Shown one piece after another: positions 35,060-47,900 of a DNA stretch of 64,000 nt. How positions within the stretch are numbered: the stretch's first letter is position 1; the number at the start of each line of letters is the position of its first letter. The notes beneath the pieces are model-generated. The model had not been told where the DNA came from and searched no databases. It saw only the letters and a program-made list of their open reading frames with translations. The translations under genes and the position numbers were made by a program. Origin of the DNA: Branchiostoma floridae (Eukaryota > Chordata > Leptocardii > Amphioxiformes > Branchiostomatidae); assembly GCF_000003815.2 (NCBI RefSeq), contig NC_049992.1, positions 17,225,780 to 17,289,779 of the forward strand, read 5' to 3'.

Positions 35060-35705
35060 AAAGATCACTAACGTTTATAACACTTATGATGGCAAATTTT
35101 ATGAATATACGTAAGTCCCAAAGTAGATTACTCATAAGATTTGGAAAAATATCTGGATTTAAATCGAGTCGTAGGATTTTTTTAATGGATTTCTTACATC
35201 TTGGAGTCTTTTAATCCAATCGCAAGCTTTTGAACGTGCACAAAATAAACAACCGATCTTTTAATTTTGTGTGATTCAAAAGTAAGACCTGCTCGATAAT
35301 TTCAACCGCCACACTTCAAACAAGATCTCAGGGAAACTGGCATCATATTTTACGGAATCATTCGCACCAAATTGAAGATGACAGAAAGAGACATTTTGTT
35401 AGATGATATGCTAAGTAGCAATAAAGAGGACGGATTTAAAGTTGCGAGGATTCGTCCCTGTGCGGAAGGACTCCAAAGCTCTTAACGACACATTAAGCTC
35501 AGTGCTCGGCGCTTTTACTCAAATACTTGTTCGCCATCGCCTATATCTAGCTACATGGGCAAGGTTCTATCTAGTGGGCATAGTGCTTGTCTTGTACGCA
35601 GGAGTTTACACAAGCTTCATTGACTCGACAAAAAAGTACAGTGGCTTTTGTCTGGTCAACTATGAACTACAAAAAAGGAATATAGTATACCTCTTGAAAT
35701 TCTAC
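35060..35705. other. Intergenic sequence, nothing recognised
   Basis: No supportable feature. Confidence 0.4.
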
Positions 35706-35712
35706 TAATTAA

Positions 35713-36071
35713 AGGCAACCTAAGCAATATTACAGCGTCAAAGTGGAAAAATTCTGAATAAGGCAATCTGCATGACATTGACATCTACTGCACTGTATTC
35801 TCACATTTACACCATAATTTGATACTTTGAGTGGTTAAAAACAGCCCAGAGACAAGTTGCATGAGGATATTCCTTATTATTGTACCCCCAAAAAATAAGG
35901 ACTTGATCTGGAATCCTTGTGCATAACTCATTCCCGTGCTGTTTTTAACGGCTCAATTTATGAAATAATGATGTAAATGTGCTAAAATAGTGCATTAGAT
36001 GTCAATATTATACAGACTGCCTTATTCAGAATATGTCCACTTTTAACAATGTGATATTGCTTAGGTTGCCT
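35713..36071. mobile_element. TTAA-flanked foldback MITE with about 165-bp arms
   Basis: AGGCAACCTAAGCAATATTA and the inverted ATTGCTTAGGTTGCCT bound the unit, flanked by TTAA at 35709-35712 and 36072-36075. Inverted similarity covers almost the whole 359 bp (GAATAAGGCA, GACATCTACTGCAC and others). TTAA TSDs are typical of piggyBac or Kolobok superfamilies; which one is unclear. Confidence 0.85.
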
Positions 36072-36299
36072 TTAAACAACATAGGATGATAAAATTCTAC
36101 AAATCTAACAATATGTATATATGTATGTATAGGATTATAAGAAAACCTCCATACAATCAGGGAGGGCTTGACGCGGGTGTCACTATCTTTTCTAATTACA
36201 AAGCAATCTTTTATGTATTTACCTATCTTCGCGTTATGATAGCTGTCGGATCTAAAGATTTAGTCAAATCTACTTCTGGTATCTAGAGAATGAACAGCT

Positions 36300-36430
36300 G
36301 TGCGGCCCAAGGGCTTCAGAAGGGCGCGGCCATATAACCAGTAGTCTATGTATTACAAACTCTGCTGTCGGAGCTATTGGGCGGGCTGCTACAAGCGAGA
36401 TTTAATCAGGCTAATATACCACATAGCGTG
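36300..36430. repeat. Dispersed repeat, GCGGGCTGCTACAAGCGAGA family, copy 1
   Basis: CTGTCGGAGCTATTGGGCGG then GCTGCTACAAGCGAGATTTA and ATCAGGCT is found in inverse orientation at 43877-43960. Confidence 0.6.
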
Positions 36431-36815
36431 GAAAAACATCAACTTTTCTTACAAGGCTGTCGCAAATTTAAATGTTACAAACTTGAAATGAACTTTGATG
36501 AAAACGCAGATCATAAGCAGTAATAAATGTATCTAATAATAATTAGATTTTAAGCTGCATCTATTACAATGTTTTGATTTACGTAATGTTTATGACTACA
36601 CGATATCTCGCTCGTTCCAGTTTTAAGATTGTTATCTAGAAATATATAAACACATACATTAAGAGGCTTATAAACGTGCGATAACGTTAATGCATTCACG
36701 TTATACGTGATCAGCATGGAAAATGAATAACGATAAGAAAACTCGGCTTTTATAAAAAAAAAGAGGGGGGCAAGACTATAGCATGCCTAAGACAACAGTT
36801 ACAAAACAAAGAAAG
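36430..36815. other. AT-rich intergenic sequence, nothing recognised
   Basis: No supportable feature. Confidence 0.4.
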
Positions 36816-36819
36816 TCCT

Positions 36820-37025
36820 GGTGCAGTACTAAGGTCAGTCACCAGGAGGCCGCAATGGACCTCGACCTTCGGGTATACCAAATTAATTCATAATATCATA
36901 GCAATAGGGTAAACTTTAGAACCTATGGAGGGATTGTGATAATGTAGGGTGTTACTGTTGGGAAGACAAAGGTCAAGGTCGATTTTGGGCCGTCTGGTGT
37001 ATGACTTTGGTACTGCAGGAGAGCT
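36820..37025. repeat. Dispersed GGGGGCCC-core repeat, diverged foldback copy
   Basis: TGGTGCAGTACTAAGGTCAG...GACCTCGACCTTCGG at the left and CAAGGTCGATTTTGGGCCGT...TTTGGTACTGCAGGA at the right are inverted, both related to the 7.8 and 24.2 kb units. Confidence 0.45.
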
Positions 37026-37029
37026 TCCG

Positions 37030-37580
37030 TGTATTGTATCGCTAACCATGGACATGGTATTGTCTTGATATTTTCACGACGAATTGCTTTTTATGTAAGG
37101 AACAAGTCTGGTAGGCTTGCGTCCCCTTGTAGCTTGCTCTGGAATTGCAGTGGTATTTTCCCGGAAGTTTTTCAGCAACTCACTCTCTCTCAAGTCTCAA
37201 TACATGAAGGAAACAGTTACGTCGAGTTTACATGCGATTGGTTTCCGCCTATAGGTGATTTAATTATTCTCGCTTCATGGAGTACGTAAGAAGAATTACC
37301 ACTTCGTGAGGACGATTTTTCACACTTAGATCCGTAAGATAACGGTTCACTTTAGATAGGCTTTCTTTGCGGAAGGGGGCCATTTGAAAGTAATTCGTGG
37401 AAATCGTCACGAACGAAAAAGGAATTTATTGTAGAGTTGTGCATGAATGGATTCACTGGAAAACTGTGGATTTAGGACAATATTGTAGTAAGGTACTACT
37501 CAAATACTTGTGTTGGTTATATCCATACAAGGCTCGGTTTCTTTATTGGAAATAGGGAAAGACGAAAAGTCTTACTTTGT
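37030..37580. other. Intergenic sequence, nothing recognised
   Basis: No supportable feature. Confidence 0.4.
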
Positions 37581-37589
37581 TATAATTTG

Positions 37590-37766
37590 TAGTCTCCAAG
37601 CAGACCAAACGGTGCCTTAGAGATAGTATCAAAGCTGGCAAAGGAGTATAGCCGGCCAAAGGGAGATAGCCGGCTAAGGGAGTCAAACGGGCACCGGTGC
37701 CGCTACCAAGTCCCTGGCCAGCTTTGATACTATTTCTAAGGCACCGTTGGGTCTGCTTGGAGACTA
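37590..37766. mobile_element. hAT-like MITE with 8-bp TSD ATAATTTG, TIR TAGTCTCCAAGCAGACC
   Basis: A 177-bp near-perfect hairpin: TAGTCTCCAAGCAGACC / GGTCTGCTTGGAGACTA ends, GGTGCCTTAGAGATAGTATC / GATACTATTTCTAAGGCACC inside. ATAATTTG is repeated at 37582-37589 and 37767-37774, giving exact boundaries. Confidence 0.92.
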
Positions 37767-37889
37767 ATAATTTGTGGGTTCTGTGTTTTTGAAGTGACTT
37801 AAATCCTCTTCGTATGTGAATGTGGGGAAGTTGGGATAGGTCGTGGTGACTTCTTTAAACAGTGTGGTCTCTTTCGTTGGTCAAATGAA

Positions 37890-38085
37890 CAATTGGAAAT
37901 AACGCTAGTTCACCTTTATACGCGGGGAAACCTAAGTCCGCTGTTTTTAAAAAGAGGGTATTCAGGGATATCAATTCGACGGACAGTTGTTTCAAACTGA
38001 ATACCCAATTTTAAAAGGAACGGATATAGATTACCCCTCGGATAAAGGTGAACTAACGTTACAGTACTTACAAGTTCTTTTGAAT
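37890..38085. mobile_element. MITE, AACGTTAGTTCACCTTTATC family
   Basis: AACGCTAGTTCACCTTTATA / GGATAAAGGTGAACTAACGT inverted ends. Inner GGGTATTCAGGGATATC and ACTGAATACCC also pair. Confidence 0.75.
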
Positions 38086-38119
38086 ACTGGTAATCGGGTC
38101 AACGCAGATAATTACAGCC

Positions 38120-38280
38120 TTAGGCCACAGCAAGTAAATTTTATGGATGACATCAGCGCGCGCATTAATTTTCGCCTGATTTCAGAAAAAAAAACAAGAA
38201 TTTTTTTCTTCTGCAGGGATGGTTAACATGACGATAAAGTACCAAAATGAGCAAATATTTGTGTTGTAGCCTAATAGCTG
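38120..38280. mobile_element. Fragment of the ATATGGATGACATC family
   Basis: TTTTATGGATGACATCAGCG then CGCGCATTAATTTTCGCC, followed by ACCAAAATGAGCAAATA, as in the copy at 1.97 kb. Confidence 0.5.
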
Positions 38281-38289
38281 TACTTGTAG

Positions 38290-39510
38290 AAGTGACACTT
38301 GCAAGGTATCCGAGACTGTAGTTGTAGAAATGAAACTTATTTGATAGTTGTAAAAGTGACACCGATATGGAAGCTATGAGTGTGGTTACCAACTTTGTTG
38401 GTGATGCCAGTCTACCACACTAGTGCCACTTTTACCACACCAGTACATGTCTTAGATACAGGAATGAATGCCTTGTTGGCTCTGATACCATGTTTTTTTT
38501 GTCCCTTAATTTCTTTTTACAACAGTCATCACAACTTTATGGTTTTTTTCCGCCCTATCGCACTATTTTTGTAATCTGCTGAGGATGTCATCCATAAAAT
38601 TTATTTGCTGTGGCCTTAGAGACCTGTAAATTACTACCAAAATTCAGTTAAAGCTCAACAGAACGATTGTATCTATAACAGTGTAGTCCACTGTGAGGTA
38701 ATAATAGCAGTGCTGTACGATGACGTATTCGCATTAGGGCCGTTTCTACCGCACAAATTGCCGTGAGAAAGGGTGCGGAGTACTCTCCAAGCAGAGATTG
38801 ATGGAAAAATTGTGACCAGTTTATTACATGGCCCGTTTTCTGTCCCATCTTCCCACCAAGTGCGTATGTGATGAGAAAAATGTCGCATTAGATGCCATAA
38901 TATCGTCATAGGAGCAAAACTACTTGAGTTCAAAGTGATTTAAATGGATGAACTAACCAACGCAGCATCGGTTATCCCGAAGTATATACACTACGGATAT
39001 TTAACGATAGATGTTCAAGACAATATTGAGAAGGACTCTATGATAATGTTTAGTTTTGTTGTTAGTTCATTTGCGCAGAGTCATACTAGTACTCTGTATA
39101 GACAGTAGTATTGGTAACCGGTGGAATTCTGAGTACTTCATGTTACTTGTCAATTAACATCAAAGTGTAGTCTATTACTCAGTTAGTACAGTATATAATT
39201 ATGTTATCATCTATTACACTAAACATGCCAGGAATTTGCTTTCGATTTTTTCTTCCAGGACACCGGTCTGGCCCTCAGTGGTACACATGAAACTCTGAAA
39301 AATTCTACATCGCCGACCGATCATGATAAAAACTTTCTATCTCAATTGATTTCGCATTCCGTACAAAGTGTAAATGTACACCTTCCTCCGAGACATGAAT
39401 TACTGCAGTGCAGTTCTATGTCGCATGAGGGCGCGCGTAAGTGGTCCCGTCGCGCGACAGGTGCATGCACGAAAGGCCGATGGGGGAGATATGGAGATCA
39501 CATGGAGAAA
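38290..39510. other. Intergenic sequence, nothing recognised
   Basis: Contains one CTCCAAGCAGAGATTG element-end word near 38786; no gene recognised. Confidence 0.4.
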
Positions 39511-39523
39511 CCGTCGTATTAAT

Positions 39524-39650
39524 CTCAAAGCAGATTTACCGGTGGCATAAAGGTCCAAAAACAGTATGTTGTATTTGAATACTGTTTTGATCCTTTTGAC
39601 ACTGTCTTATGATCTTTTATACCACCGGTAAATCATTTAAACAAATCTAA
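39524..39650. mobile_element. Diverged relative of the CTCCAAGCAGA hAT-like MITE
   Basis: TAATCTCAAAGCAGATTTAC then CGGTGGCATAAAGG, inverted later as ACCACCGGTAAATCATTTAA; AACAGTAT...ATACTGTTTTGATCC also pairs. Confidence 0.6.
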
Positions 39651-39759
39651 TTGAAGATCACATACAGACACTGTCTAGAAATATTGGCTTTGCTGTATCT
39701 TTTACAGTGTCTCAGTTATAAATTGGACCTTGCCTGATTATCTCCTTAAAAAACAACAA

Positions 39760-39945
39760 CTGAGAACTTTAGTTCACCTTTATCCGCTGCATACTAGTAA
39801 CCTATATTCGTCGTTAAAAAAACAAAAAAAAAACTGGGTATTCAGGGATATTAAGTCAGCGGACTTTGGTTTCATATTGCAATGTTTTCAAAACATTATT
39901 GTCATGACGTAATTGCATTGTTACAAGTAACGTTATGTCAACATT
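39760..39945. mobile_element. AACGTTAGTTCACCTTTATC family, diverged copy
   Basis: TTTAGTTCACCTTTATCCGC, CTGGGTATTCAGGGATAT and a closing AAGTAACGTTA match the 37.9 kb element. Confidence 0.55.
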
Positions 39946-40139
39946 TCCCAGACTTATTTGATTATTGCGTATTTGATATTTATTATTTACATCCCTATTA
40001 AAATGGGGAGGGGGATGAAATATTTCGTTTTGTGGTGTGCGTCTGTGGCACTGTGTGTGCGTGTACGTGTGTTTTCCACACTCCTTCGTATCCAAAGCTC
40101 CTTTGTATTCATTGCATTATTTCCGGACGGGCAAATTGA

Positions 40140-41003
40140 CAGGATTTTGATTATATGGATGACATCCTCTGGGAACTCCGGAACTGATGCGAGCGAGCGA
40201 ATAAAAAAAAAGTTTGGCAAAAAAAAAGGTGACTTCAGTATGAAATCAAAGTGGCCAGGAAGGTTGAACATAGGACTAAAAACACATAGTATGATATACC
40301 AACAGTTAGGTATTGGGACCAGTACATCGTACAGGTGCAAAACGTTTTTTCTTCTTCTTGGACCGATCCGAAAAAAAAAAGACCTGAAAAAAATCAGTGG
40401 AACCGGTTTAGCCAATTAGAAAATGGACACACTATGTCAGCAAGCGTTTGGGGTCTTACCGGGTTAAGAAGACAACAAGAGCGAAGTCGAGTAGAGTTTA
40501 TAGTCATTTGCACCAAGTTTCTACAGTCAAAGGTACAGAAACTTGATTACTTGGAGATGGGATTTTAAAACGCCAGTGGGAGTCAGATAATCCACCAAAT
40601 AGATTCCTTTGTATCAAAATTGACCAATTATCATTGTTTTGAGTATAGCAAATTCTCAAGTTTCCACAGACAATCAGGTTCATGTCCGGATCTGGAAATG
40701 ATCCTCTGGACCTGAATGGAACCTGTACCTAAATTTTCTGTACTGGTACCTACCCCTACCAACAATAGATTTTTTTCACATCTTATTCTTTGACTTCAGA
40801 CTTATTTTGGCATTCTATGGCATTAGTTATCTGTTTTCTGATACTTTTTTTCCCAATCTACGGCATATATGTGCTCATTTTACAGCTGCTTTGCACAATT
40901 TACTGTGTGGTCAAAAACTTTTTGTCAAAAACTTTTTTTTTGGAAATGGCCGAAAATTGGTGCGAGCGCGGATGTCATCCATATAATCAAATCAACATGG
41001 CCT
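40140..41003. mobile_element. Foldback element, ATATGGATGACATC family, copy 2
   Basis: TTTTGATTATATGGATGACA then TCCTCTGGG at the left and GCGGATGTCATCCATATAAT then CAAATCAACATGGCC at the right form inverted ends, with TGATGCGAGCGAGCG / GGTGCGAGCGCGG also inverted. No transposase recognised in the 860 bp between. Confidence 0.65.
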
Positions 41004-41009
41004 AACATA

Positions 41010-41608
41010 GTACCCAAAAATCTTACTAAGGACAGGAAAGTCCTGTCATCATGTGTATCACCCAAAATAGGACTTTTTCCAGAAGGGTGTGGCTATTGAC
41101 ACGTTGCTCCAGTCATGGACATTCTGTCAATAGTGCGAAGAATACTCTTATTGACAGAAACGTCCTATCAATGATAAATCTTATTGACAGGAACTTCGCC
41201 TCCGCCTTTCCAGAAACCTGAAATGATATTTCTTCCAGTCTTTGTGTATTGCCGCCAATTCTGACGTCACCAGGTCAGAGGTCACCATGCGACCTGGAGC
41301 GTGTGGGAACAAAGCAGCGTGCCATAGTTGTTGTCTTGGCGCCTTTCTTGTGAACAACAAATCCCGTCTTTTCCTTCGCGTATTCTCCTGACATGACTCG
41401 CTCAACGACTTCACGACGTTTCATTATTATATGAGGAATCTTTTTAAAAGATTTTCAAGCCCAGTCGCAACCGGAAAAGTCGTTTTCTTGGCATTCTGCA
41501 AGGTGTGCAAAAAAATCGTTGGACTGAACTTAGGTGCGCCATCTTTGTTTACTTTAACCACCTAAACTTTTAATTTTTACCTGCTGGACTTTGTTGTGGG
41601 TCACCAGG
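41010..41608 (+). promoter_or_regulatory. Presumed 5' flank / 5' UTR of the gene
   Basis: Non-repetitive sequence between the last transposon end (about 41003) and the ATG. It includes the CRE-like site and a short set of repeated CTATTGACA/TTATTGACAG words at 41090-41195. An in-frame TGA at 41525 bounds the reading frame upstream. No core promoter motif is convincing. Confidence 0.4.
41262..41269 (+). promoter_or_regulatory. Perfect CRE-type palindrome TGACGTCA upstream of the gene
   Basis: TGACGTCA is the consensus CREB/ATF site. It lies about 340 bp upstream of the start codon, a plausible proximal-promoter distance. No TATA box was identified; the transcription start probably lies between about 41450 and 41600. 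The octamer also occurs by chance elsewhere in the window (for example about 20632 and 29204), so function is only a possibility. Confidence 0.3.
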
Positions 41609-41946
41609 ATGCCGAAAGGAGGAGGGAAGGTTCGGAAGAGGCAGGATTCGGCTTCGTCGGGAGCGGGAGACGGTGGTAATAACGGGGAGAGTGCGAGCAA
41701 CCAGTCGGCGAAGAACTCGAGTAGTACCAACGGGGATGTCCGCGCGGGCTCGCCGGAGAAGGGGTGCTGCCATCCCGTTAACTGCTCCTGTGACGACCCG
41801 CTGGACTTGTCGAAGAACGCCGTGAAGGTGATCTGTAGTAACGAGGGCTGCCCGGAGAGCTCCTACATGCACGACAGATGTTTTGACAAGTGGGAGGACA
41901 GTGTTTTAGACCATCTCTCGTGCGCGCCTCGCATCGTTACAGGAAG
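41609..41946 (+). CDS. Exon 1 of the Headcase/UBA/RRM/CCCH gene
   Basis: Encodes residues 1-112 and two bases of codon 113. The start is the first ATG after an in-frame TGA at 41525, with A at -3 (AGGATG). The first 50 residues are Gly/Ser/Asn-rich and basic. From residue 53 come the paired Cys/His motifs of the HECA_N domain, including MHDRCFDKWEDSVL, the equivalent of the MH..CF..WE segment of Headcase proteins. The donor AAG|GTATGG falls at 41947. The reading frame stays open past the donor to 42010, but homology resumes only in exon 2, so that extension is intronic. This exon is CpG-rich compared with its AT-rich flanks. Confidence 0.85.
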
Positions 41947-44900
41947 GTATGGCCCTTTGGACTTCCGCAATCCAAGCAGAACTTCCTCTTTACTTCCATG
42001 TTTCTTTTAAAAATTATACATAAAGAACATATTTTTAACAGACCTAACAAGGAGGTGTCAACGAGGATAGCGTATAAGCTTGTAAAAATGTTCTTGGTCC
42101 CAAATTGTAAATTAAATTCCGGGGATTTTCGGGACCGCAGAGTGACCTTTTGGTGTTGTAAACAGATGTATATGGTCTTCATTTGAATAACAACATTTGA
42201 TAGAAACCAAATCCCTTTCTTACGATTTCTAAGTTTAATGTATTTGATTGCAAGTAAATGTATCAGTAGACTATACTACGTTTGTTTTTTGTGCAAAAGT
42301 AGACTAGGAGTAAGTTTTTTTATACATTTTTTTTCAAAAGTTTTGTTAACCGTTATATTTAGAAAGAAAATTAAGATGATTTATAAGAAGGTACCACTTT
42401 CTTTTTGTATGTTCTTCTAGGTTTCTTCGATGGCCTAAGGAGAAACGCCGTGAGAGCCTGTGGACCATACGAGGGTATGACCTGGTTAAGAAGGCGCACG
42501 TTGAGGTTAGTCTTGAGAACTTAACATTTTATCTTCAAGAATCTTGTTGCCATGACATTGCAAATGCATGCGGTGTACATGAATCTCTAACACAGTACAG
42601 GGATATTATATAGTCCCGGGCAAGTGAAAATGCCAATCGGGCAAGTGCATGTCCTTCCCCACTTGCCCGATCGGACAAGTTAGCTTTTCTCCATTGATTG
42701 AGTGAGATTTTGATGTACTTGCTACTTTTCAAAGTCATGACATCAAGCATTGATTAACACAGAAAATAGAGCCAATAACAAAATTCCATTGAAGGCCATG
42801 AATATACATAGAAAAATGTCATTTAGATTTCGGGCAAGTGAAAAGTTGGTTCGGGCAAGTAAATTTTTTAAGTACTTGCCCGATAGGACAAGTCAATTTT
42901 AGAAAACTTGTCCAATCCTGCAGAATGAGAGGAGGTGCCCAAGTTTCAATTTTTTTCTGTATGGCTATACTCTAGTGGCTGTGAAGAAATGTAGGTGAGA
43001 ATCCTGGATGTAACTTGTAAAGTGCCTTTCCTAAGGGCACAATTTTGGGGTCATCGATTGAACCCTGGACCTCTTGGTTCTTGGCCAGGGCTCGAAATTC
43101 ATTTTTGGGATTAGGTGCACTGGTGCACCCAGCTTAAAAAATTGGGTGCACCAAAAAAGTTTTGGGTGCACCACTGAAATTAAAGTAAAAACCTAATAAC
43201 AAAACTTAGTTATAAGCTTTCAAATTCTTAAACAACTACCATGAGTCCATGACAGACAATTTTATTTTCTTTCTAACACTTAAGATGTGAAGAATATGAG
43301 ATATACTGGTATACTTGATATCTTTCCATATATAAACCTAAGAAAATATTTGGGTGCACCCTGTGCACCCATTGAAAAAAAATGGGTGCACAGTTCCAAT
43401 TTTGGGTGCACCTGGGTGCACATGTACCCAGTATTTCGAGCCCTGTTGGCCCAACACTCTAACCATTACGTCACGCTGAGGCCACCAACACTAGTTTCAA
43501 GTAGCAGAAATGTAGCTGAAAGACTCAAGTTTGTCATGAGAATACCTACTTCACCTTTTGATACGTAAAGGACAGATAAGGAGTAAGTCATTATCAGGAC
43601 ATTCTCATGATTCTCACGTCAGAACAGTTTGGCCCCAGACCTAGGATGGTTCAGCAGCCAGGGTTAGGGTGTCCTGCTTTCCGAGCAGAGGTTCGGCTCT
43701 GGCTGTTTGTCTTCTTGCGTTTTTGTCAAAATTTCTATTTTGTACCATTTCTTTTAAAGTTTTATGTCTTGCACACAAACTTTAGGTCGTGACTCGTGAG
43801 ACATTAAGAAACGGTACAAGATAGAAAGCCTGATGGAAAAATGCCTAAGAAAAAACCAAAAAAAACCCCAGACATTAGCCTGATTAAATCTCGCTTATAG
43901 CAGCCCGCCAAGGGGAGGGGCCAGTTAGAGCCCTGGACAGCGGAGTTTGTGTTACACAGACTAACCAGACATGGCCTAAGGGTGTCCTGACTTGGACAAG
44001 TTGGTGCCGAATCGTCCCAAACGACTAGGTGCCAAACTGTCAATTGTCAATGTGTGGAAAGATCTGGAATCAGTCTCTGAGCCTGAGCCTTGTACAACCA
44101 AACACATGTGTACAAATCTGTTCTTGTGTTAGTGCTTTTACATTGATTCGTTCTACAACTTCTAGTCTTATCCTGGACATCTGAAACCGGTTTTTGTGGG
44201 CTCTGGGGCTCTGCTTATTCTTTAAGTTTAACTGCTTATTCTTATTATATCACGAACAACCGAGCTCAATGTTGAACCTGTTGCATTGGGATATCCGGAT
44301 GTGTTACAGAGATTTGTCATCCTTGTCCAGAACATGACAACTTACAAGCCTCCATACACTAGTCAGTCTTGTGTTTACATGTATGTTACTGGGTGTTTTG
44401 TGCTTTGGGGCCTAGTAGTAGTAGAGTACTGTTTTTCTACTGTAATAATTAATGTACAGCAGAGCTGATAATACCCCTGAGCAACCTGTGGTGGGCCAGA
44501 CGATTTTGAGATTGCAAAAGAGGGATGTACATAACTAACAACATGAACTCACCAACCTACATACATATACAATGTATATGGCCTCCTTCTATCAATATTG
44601 ACCATTGTAAAATTCTAATTGACAAACATGTACACAAACAAACACACATGTACACACACACACACACACTTGCTGGCTTGCTCGATCACTCAATCAATCA
44701 CTCACTCATCCTTATGATCCCATCTCTATGTACCTCTATCTGTCTGTCTTTGTTATTACCTATCTGTCTATCCAGCCCAAAACACTATTTTTGGTCCCTG
44801 TAGTGTAACGGTACAGTAGTGTAGTAAAGTCCGAATACCTCAGAAAAATCAGAATACACTTCTAAGAAGGCTGCATAAAATTTATAGATGTATTCATCAA

Positions 44901-47900
44901 GTCACTGGCTAATCATGAATTACAATAGGCATTTTTCTAGGATTTTGTTACAATAGGCCTCTTTGTCTCCTTGCAAATTACTTATCCCAGGGTTCTAGCC
45001 AGGATTTCATTTTAGCGTAGTAGGAAAGGCATGGTAGCGAAGCGACCAATCAGGAGATTGGTGTGGAAGGGGGGTCTTGGCCACTCCACGGTGAGATTTT
45101 GACAATGTAGAGTTAAAAGTTTCCACTCTGTTAACTTCACATGTAATTTGAAGGATTTTTTGTTCAGTTTTGAGTGGCATATCATCATTTTTCATTGTTT
45201 AGACATTGATTAGACATTGTTGAACAAGAAAATGATAGCAAAGCACTACTACACTAGTTAAAAATTAGCGTAGTGGCCCTTATGTTAGCGTAGTGGTCAC
45301 AAATTTTAGCGTAGTGGCCCACTACGCTAAAATGCACTAGCTAGAACCCTGTATCCATGCATTACAATATCAATGGAGACCTTTATTGTACATGCAAAAC
45401 CTTCTGAGGTTAAACAAGAAGAGATACTGTTACTTATATTTGAGTGGTCTTTAGTTAAGTGTAAGCTTATGGTACCAATTATAATCTCAGGACACTGCAC
45501 CTGGATACCTGAAAGGTAGCAAAACAGTGATATACAGCATGTCTATACTAGAAAGGACAAGAAAATGTATATATAATGTATTAGAAGAGAAATAACAGCT
45601 ATTCTAAATCTATTTCAAGGGTTCTACTTCTTTTCTGCATTCAGTGGGAGAAATATTGACCTTTTTTTGTTGACAAACAGATTTAACAGAAGACTATTTT
45701 TTGTTGATTGGAAAGCTGTGAAAAAATTATGGAAAATTCTATGAATAATTTATTCACAGCTTGAATCTGGTTCACAGTTAGCAGCTAAAGAATACATGTA
45801 CTAGATAAAAAAACAGATCCATCCAAACTGCTTTCAAAATCCAAGGACGTTATATAACGCCATTGCAAAATCCAGGTCTTATGTGAAATCCCTTCATGTT
45901 GGCCCACTTGTTTGGACTACTGTAAAATGAGAAATGTTTGTGTTGGTTTTATGTTTCAATTTTTCACATATCCTCAAAGATTTTGCTTTTTACAGTAAAA
46001 CCTGGCATGGCAGTTTTAACACCGCTCAAACACTCTATTTTCAGCCTTACCGCGTAATTAAATCCCCACAAATATTACATCTTTTACAGTACTTTGTACC
46101 AAGGAGATTTTGTTTGCCCCAATGACATGCACGTTGTAACAAAGTTCAAAAGTTGATACAATGTAAATGATTAAACCACCATGTTTCAAACTTATCGCTG
46201 CCACCCCTGGCAAAGTACTACGTAGCTGAAAATACCTGTGAGTATTAATATTTTTGTTATCAATGCATACAATAAAACAAAAAAGAAATTCCTTACATTT
46301 TAGGGAGTAGAACAGTTAATAACATTGCTTTTTTTTGTCTGAAAAAGTGTTGTTTGATTTGAGTTTTATTCGAAAACAAAATGGAAAAGGTAGTCCTTAC
46401 CATATGTTTGAATTTTAATGCAACTTTCAAGTTGCCTTTGTAAGAAAAGAGTCACAAATATGACTTTCAATACTGTAAATGTTAAAATTTTTCCAGGCGT
46501 TTTATGATCGCTATCGTTAGGAGTCTTCAATGCGAACATTCATACCACNNNNNNNNNNNNNNNNNNNNNNNNNNNNNNNNNNNNNNNNNNNNNNNNNNNN
46601 NNNNNNNNNNNNNNNNNNNNNNNNNNNNNNNNNNNNNNNNNNNNNNNNGATAAAAACGACTAAAAAAAAAACGTTAAAAACAGCCGGAGCCTAACCTCTG
46701 CTTGGAGAGTATTTGAAGTATTGATAAATGCAGACTTGTTTGATTTAGTCTGAAAATGTTGCATTGGGGTGTCTTGAACACTTTAAAAATAGTGCGACAC
46801 ATTATGAAGCATTTAAAAATCGCACTAGTACTAGTAGCATGGTATTTTATTTTTGACGGTATACTTTAACAGGACAGGTGTCAACTGCTATGTGAAACCT
46901 GGACACACCCTTTTCCCAATGTAACTTGTGACCCAAATTATATACAACACAGCACCTGTAAACAACAGTCAGTATCATGCCTCCAGGCATATAATCCAGC
47001 AATATGTAGAAACAGTGATTGACAGCGTCTGAAGTCTCTTTGTAGCACACCTGCAACTGTATGTTCCTGCTTGGCCAGGCTTTTAGCTAGGATTTTATAA
47101 TAGGGAGTCCAAACTTATTGGTGAGTCGCGGTAAGTGACTATTGTAGGGGGATCTGGGGGCATCCACCTTGCATGGTGCAGAGTTTTTGATGATTTTAAG
47201 TTAAAATAGTGCATTCTAAGGTATCCCAAGAGGCAAAAATACTGTTACAGATGTCACAGTAGAAGACAGTGACCACAGATGACCTGGTAGCATCCCTGGT
47301 CAATCAGAATTTCATGCTTGTCAGAGGATTTTCTCCCCAGTATAGGGAGTCTAGGGGCATCAAATTTCTTGCTATTCTAAGAAAAGTGCATCCAGATGAC
47401 GCGATGACGCATGCCTGGCTAAAAGCCTGTGCTTGGCTATCTTCGTACATTGTAATTGTTTGAAATATACACTGATGTTTGGAAATGTATGTTAAATGTT
47501 TCATATCATAAGGGATATGCAAAAAGTAATGACACTGTTTCGGAGATAGAAACGCAAAGACTTCGATTAAAATGCCTGGTGGGTTTTCTTCTTTCTTTGT
47601 TGTCTTCCGTCCCCTTTATAGTGCTACTGTAAATGCAGAAACATTCGTGGTGTTTTAATATCCGTGGTTTTCAGGGTGGCCACTTCACTGCAAACTTAAT
47701 GCTTGTTTTGTCTTCGGCCGGCCTAACCCTCTGTTTCAACCGCGAACTAGAATAACTCCATTTCCTATGTAGCGAAATTAAATCTCTGCACTAACAGACT
47801 TTCAAGTTACAGTTGTGTGTTAGCACGTCGACCAATGATGATGATGTTACAGTACATTTATCAAAATTTATGGAGGTTAGATATCCAGGTAAACTCTCTC

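Noticed and set aside
39958-40419. Overlapping 140-150-codon frames on both strands
   Set aside because: They overlap the start of a foldback repeat and A/T-rich homopolymers; no domain recognised.
41947-42010. Extension of exon 1 as an open frame to a stop at 42010
   Set aside because: The frame after 41946 has no Headcase similarity, while the donor AAG|GTATGG and exon 2 at 42421 continue the domain in the correct phase.
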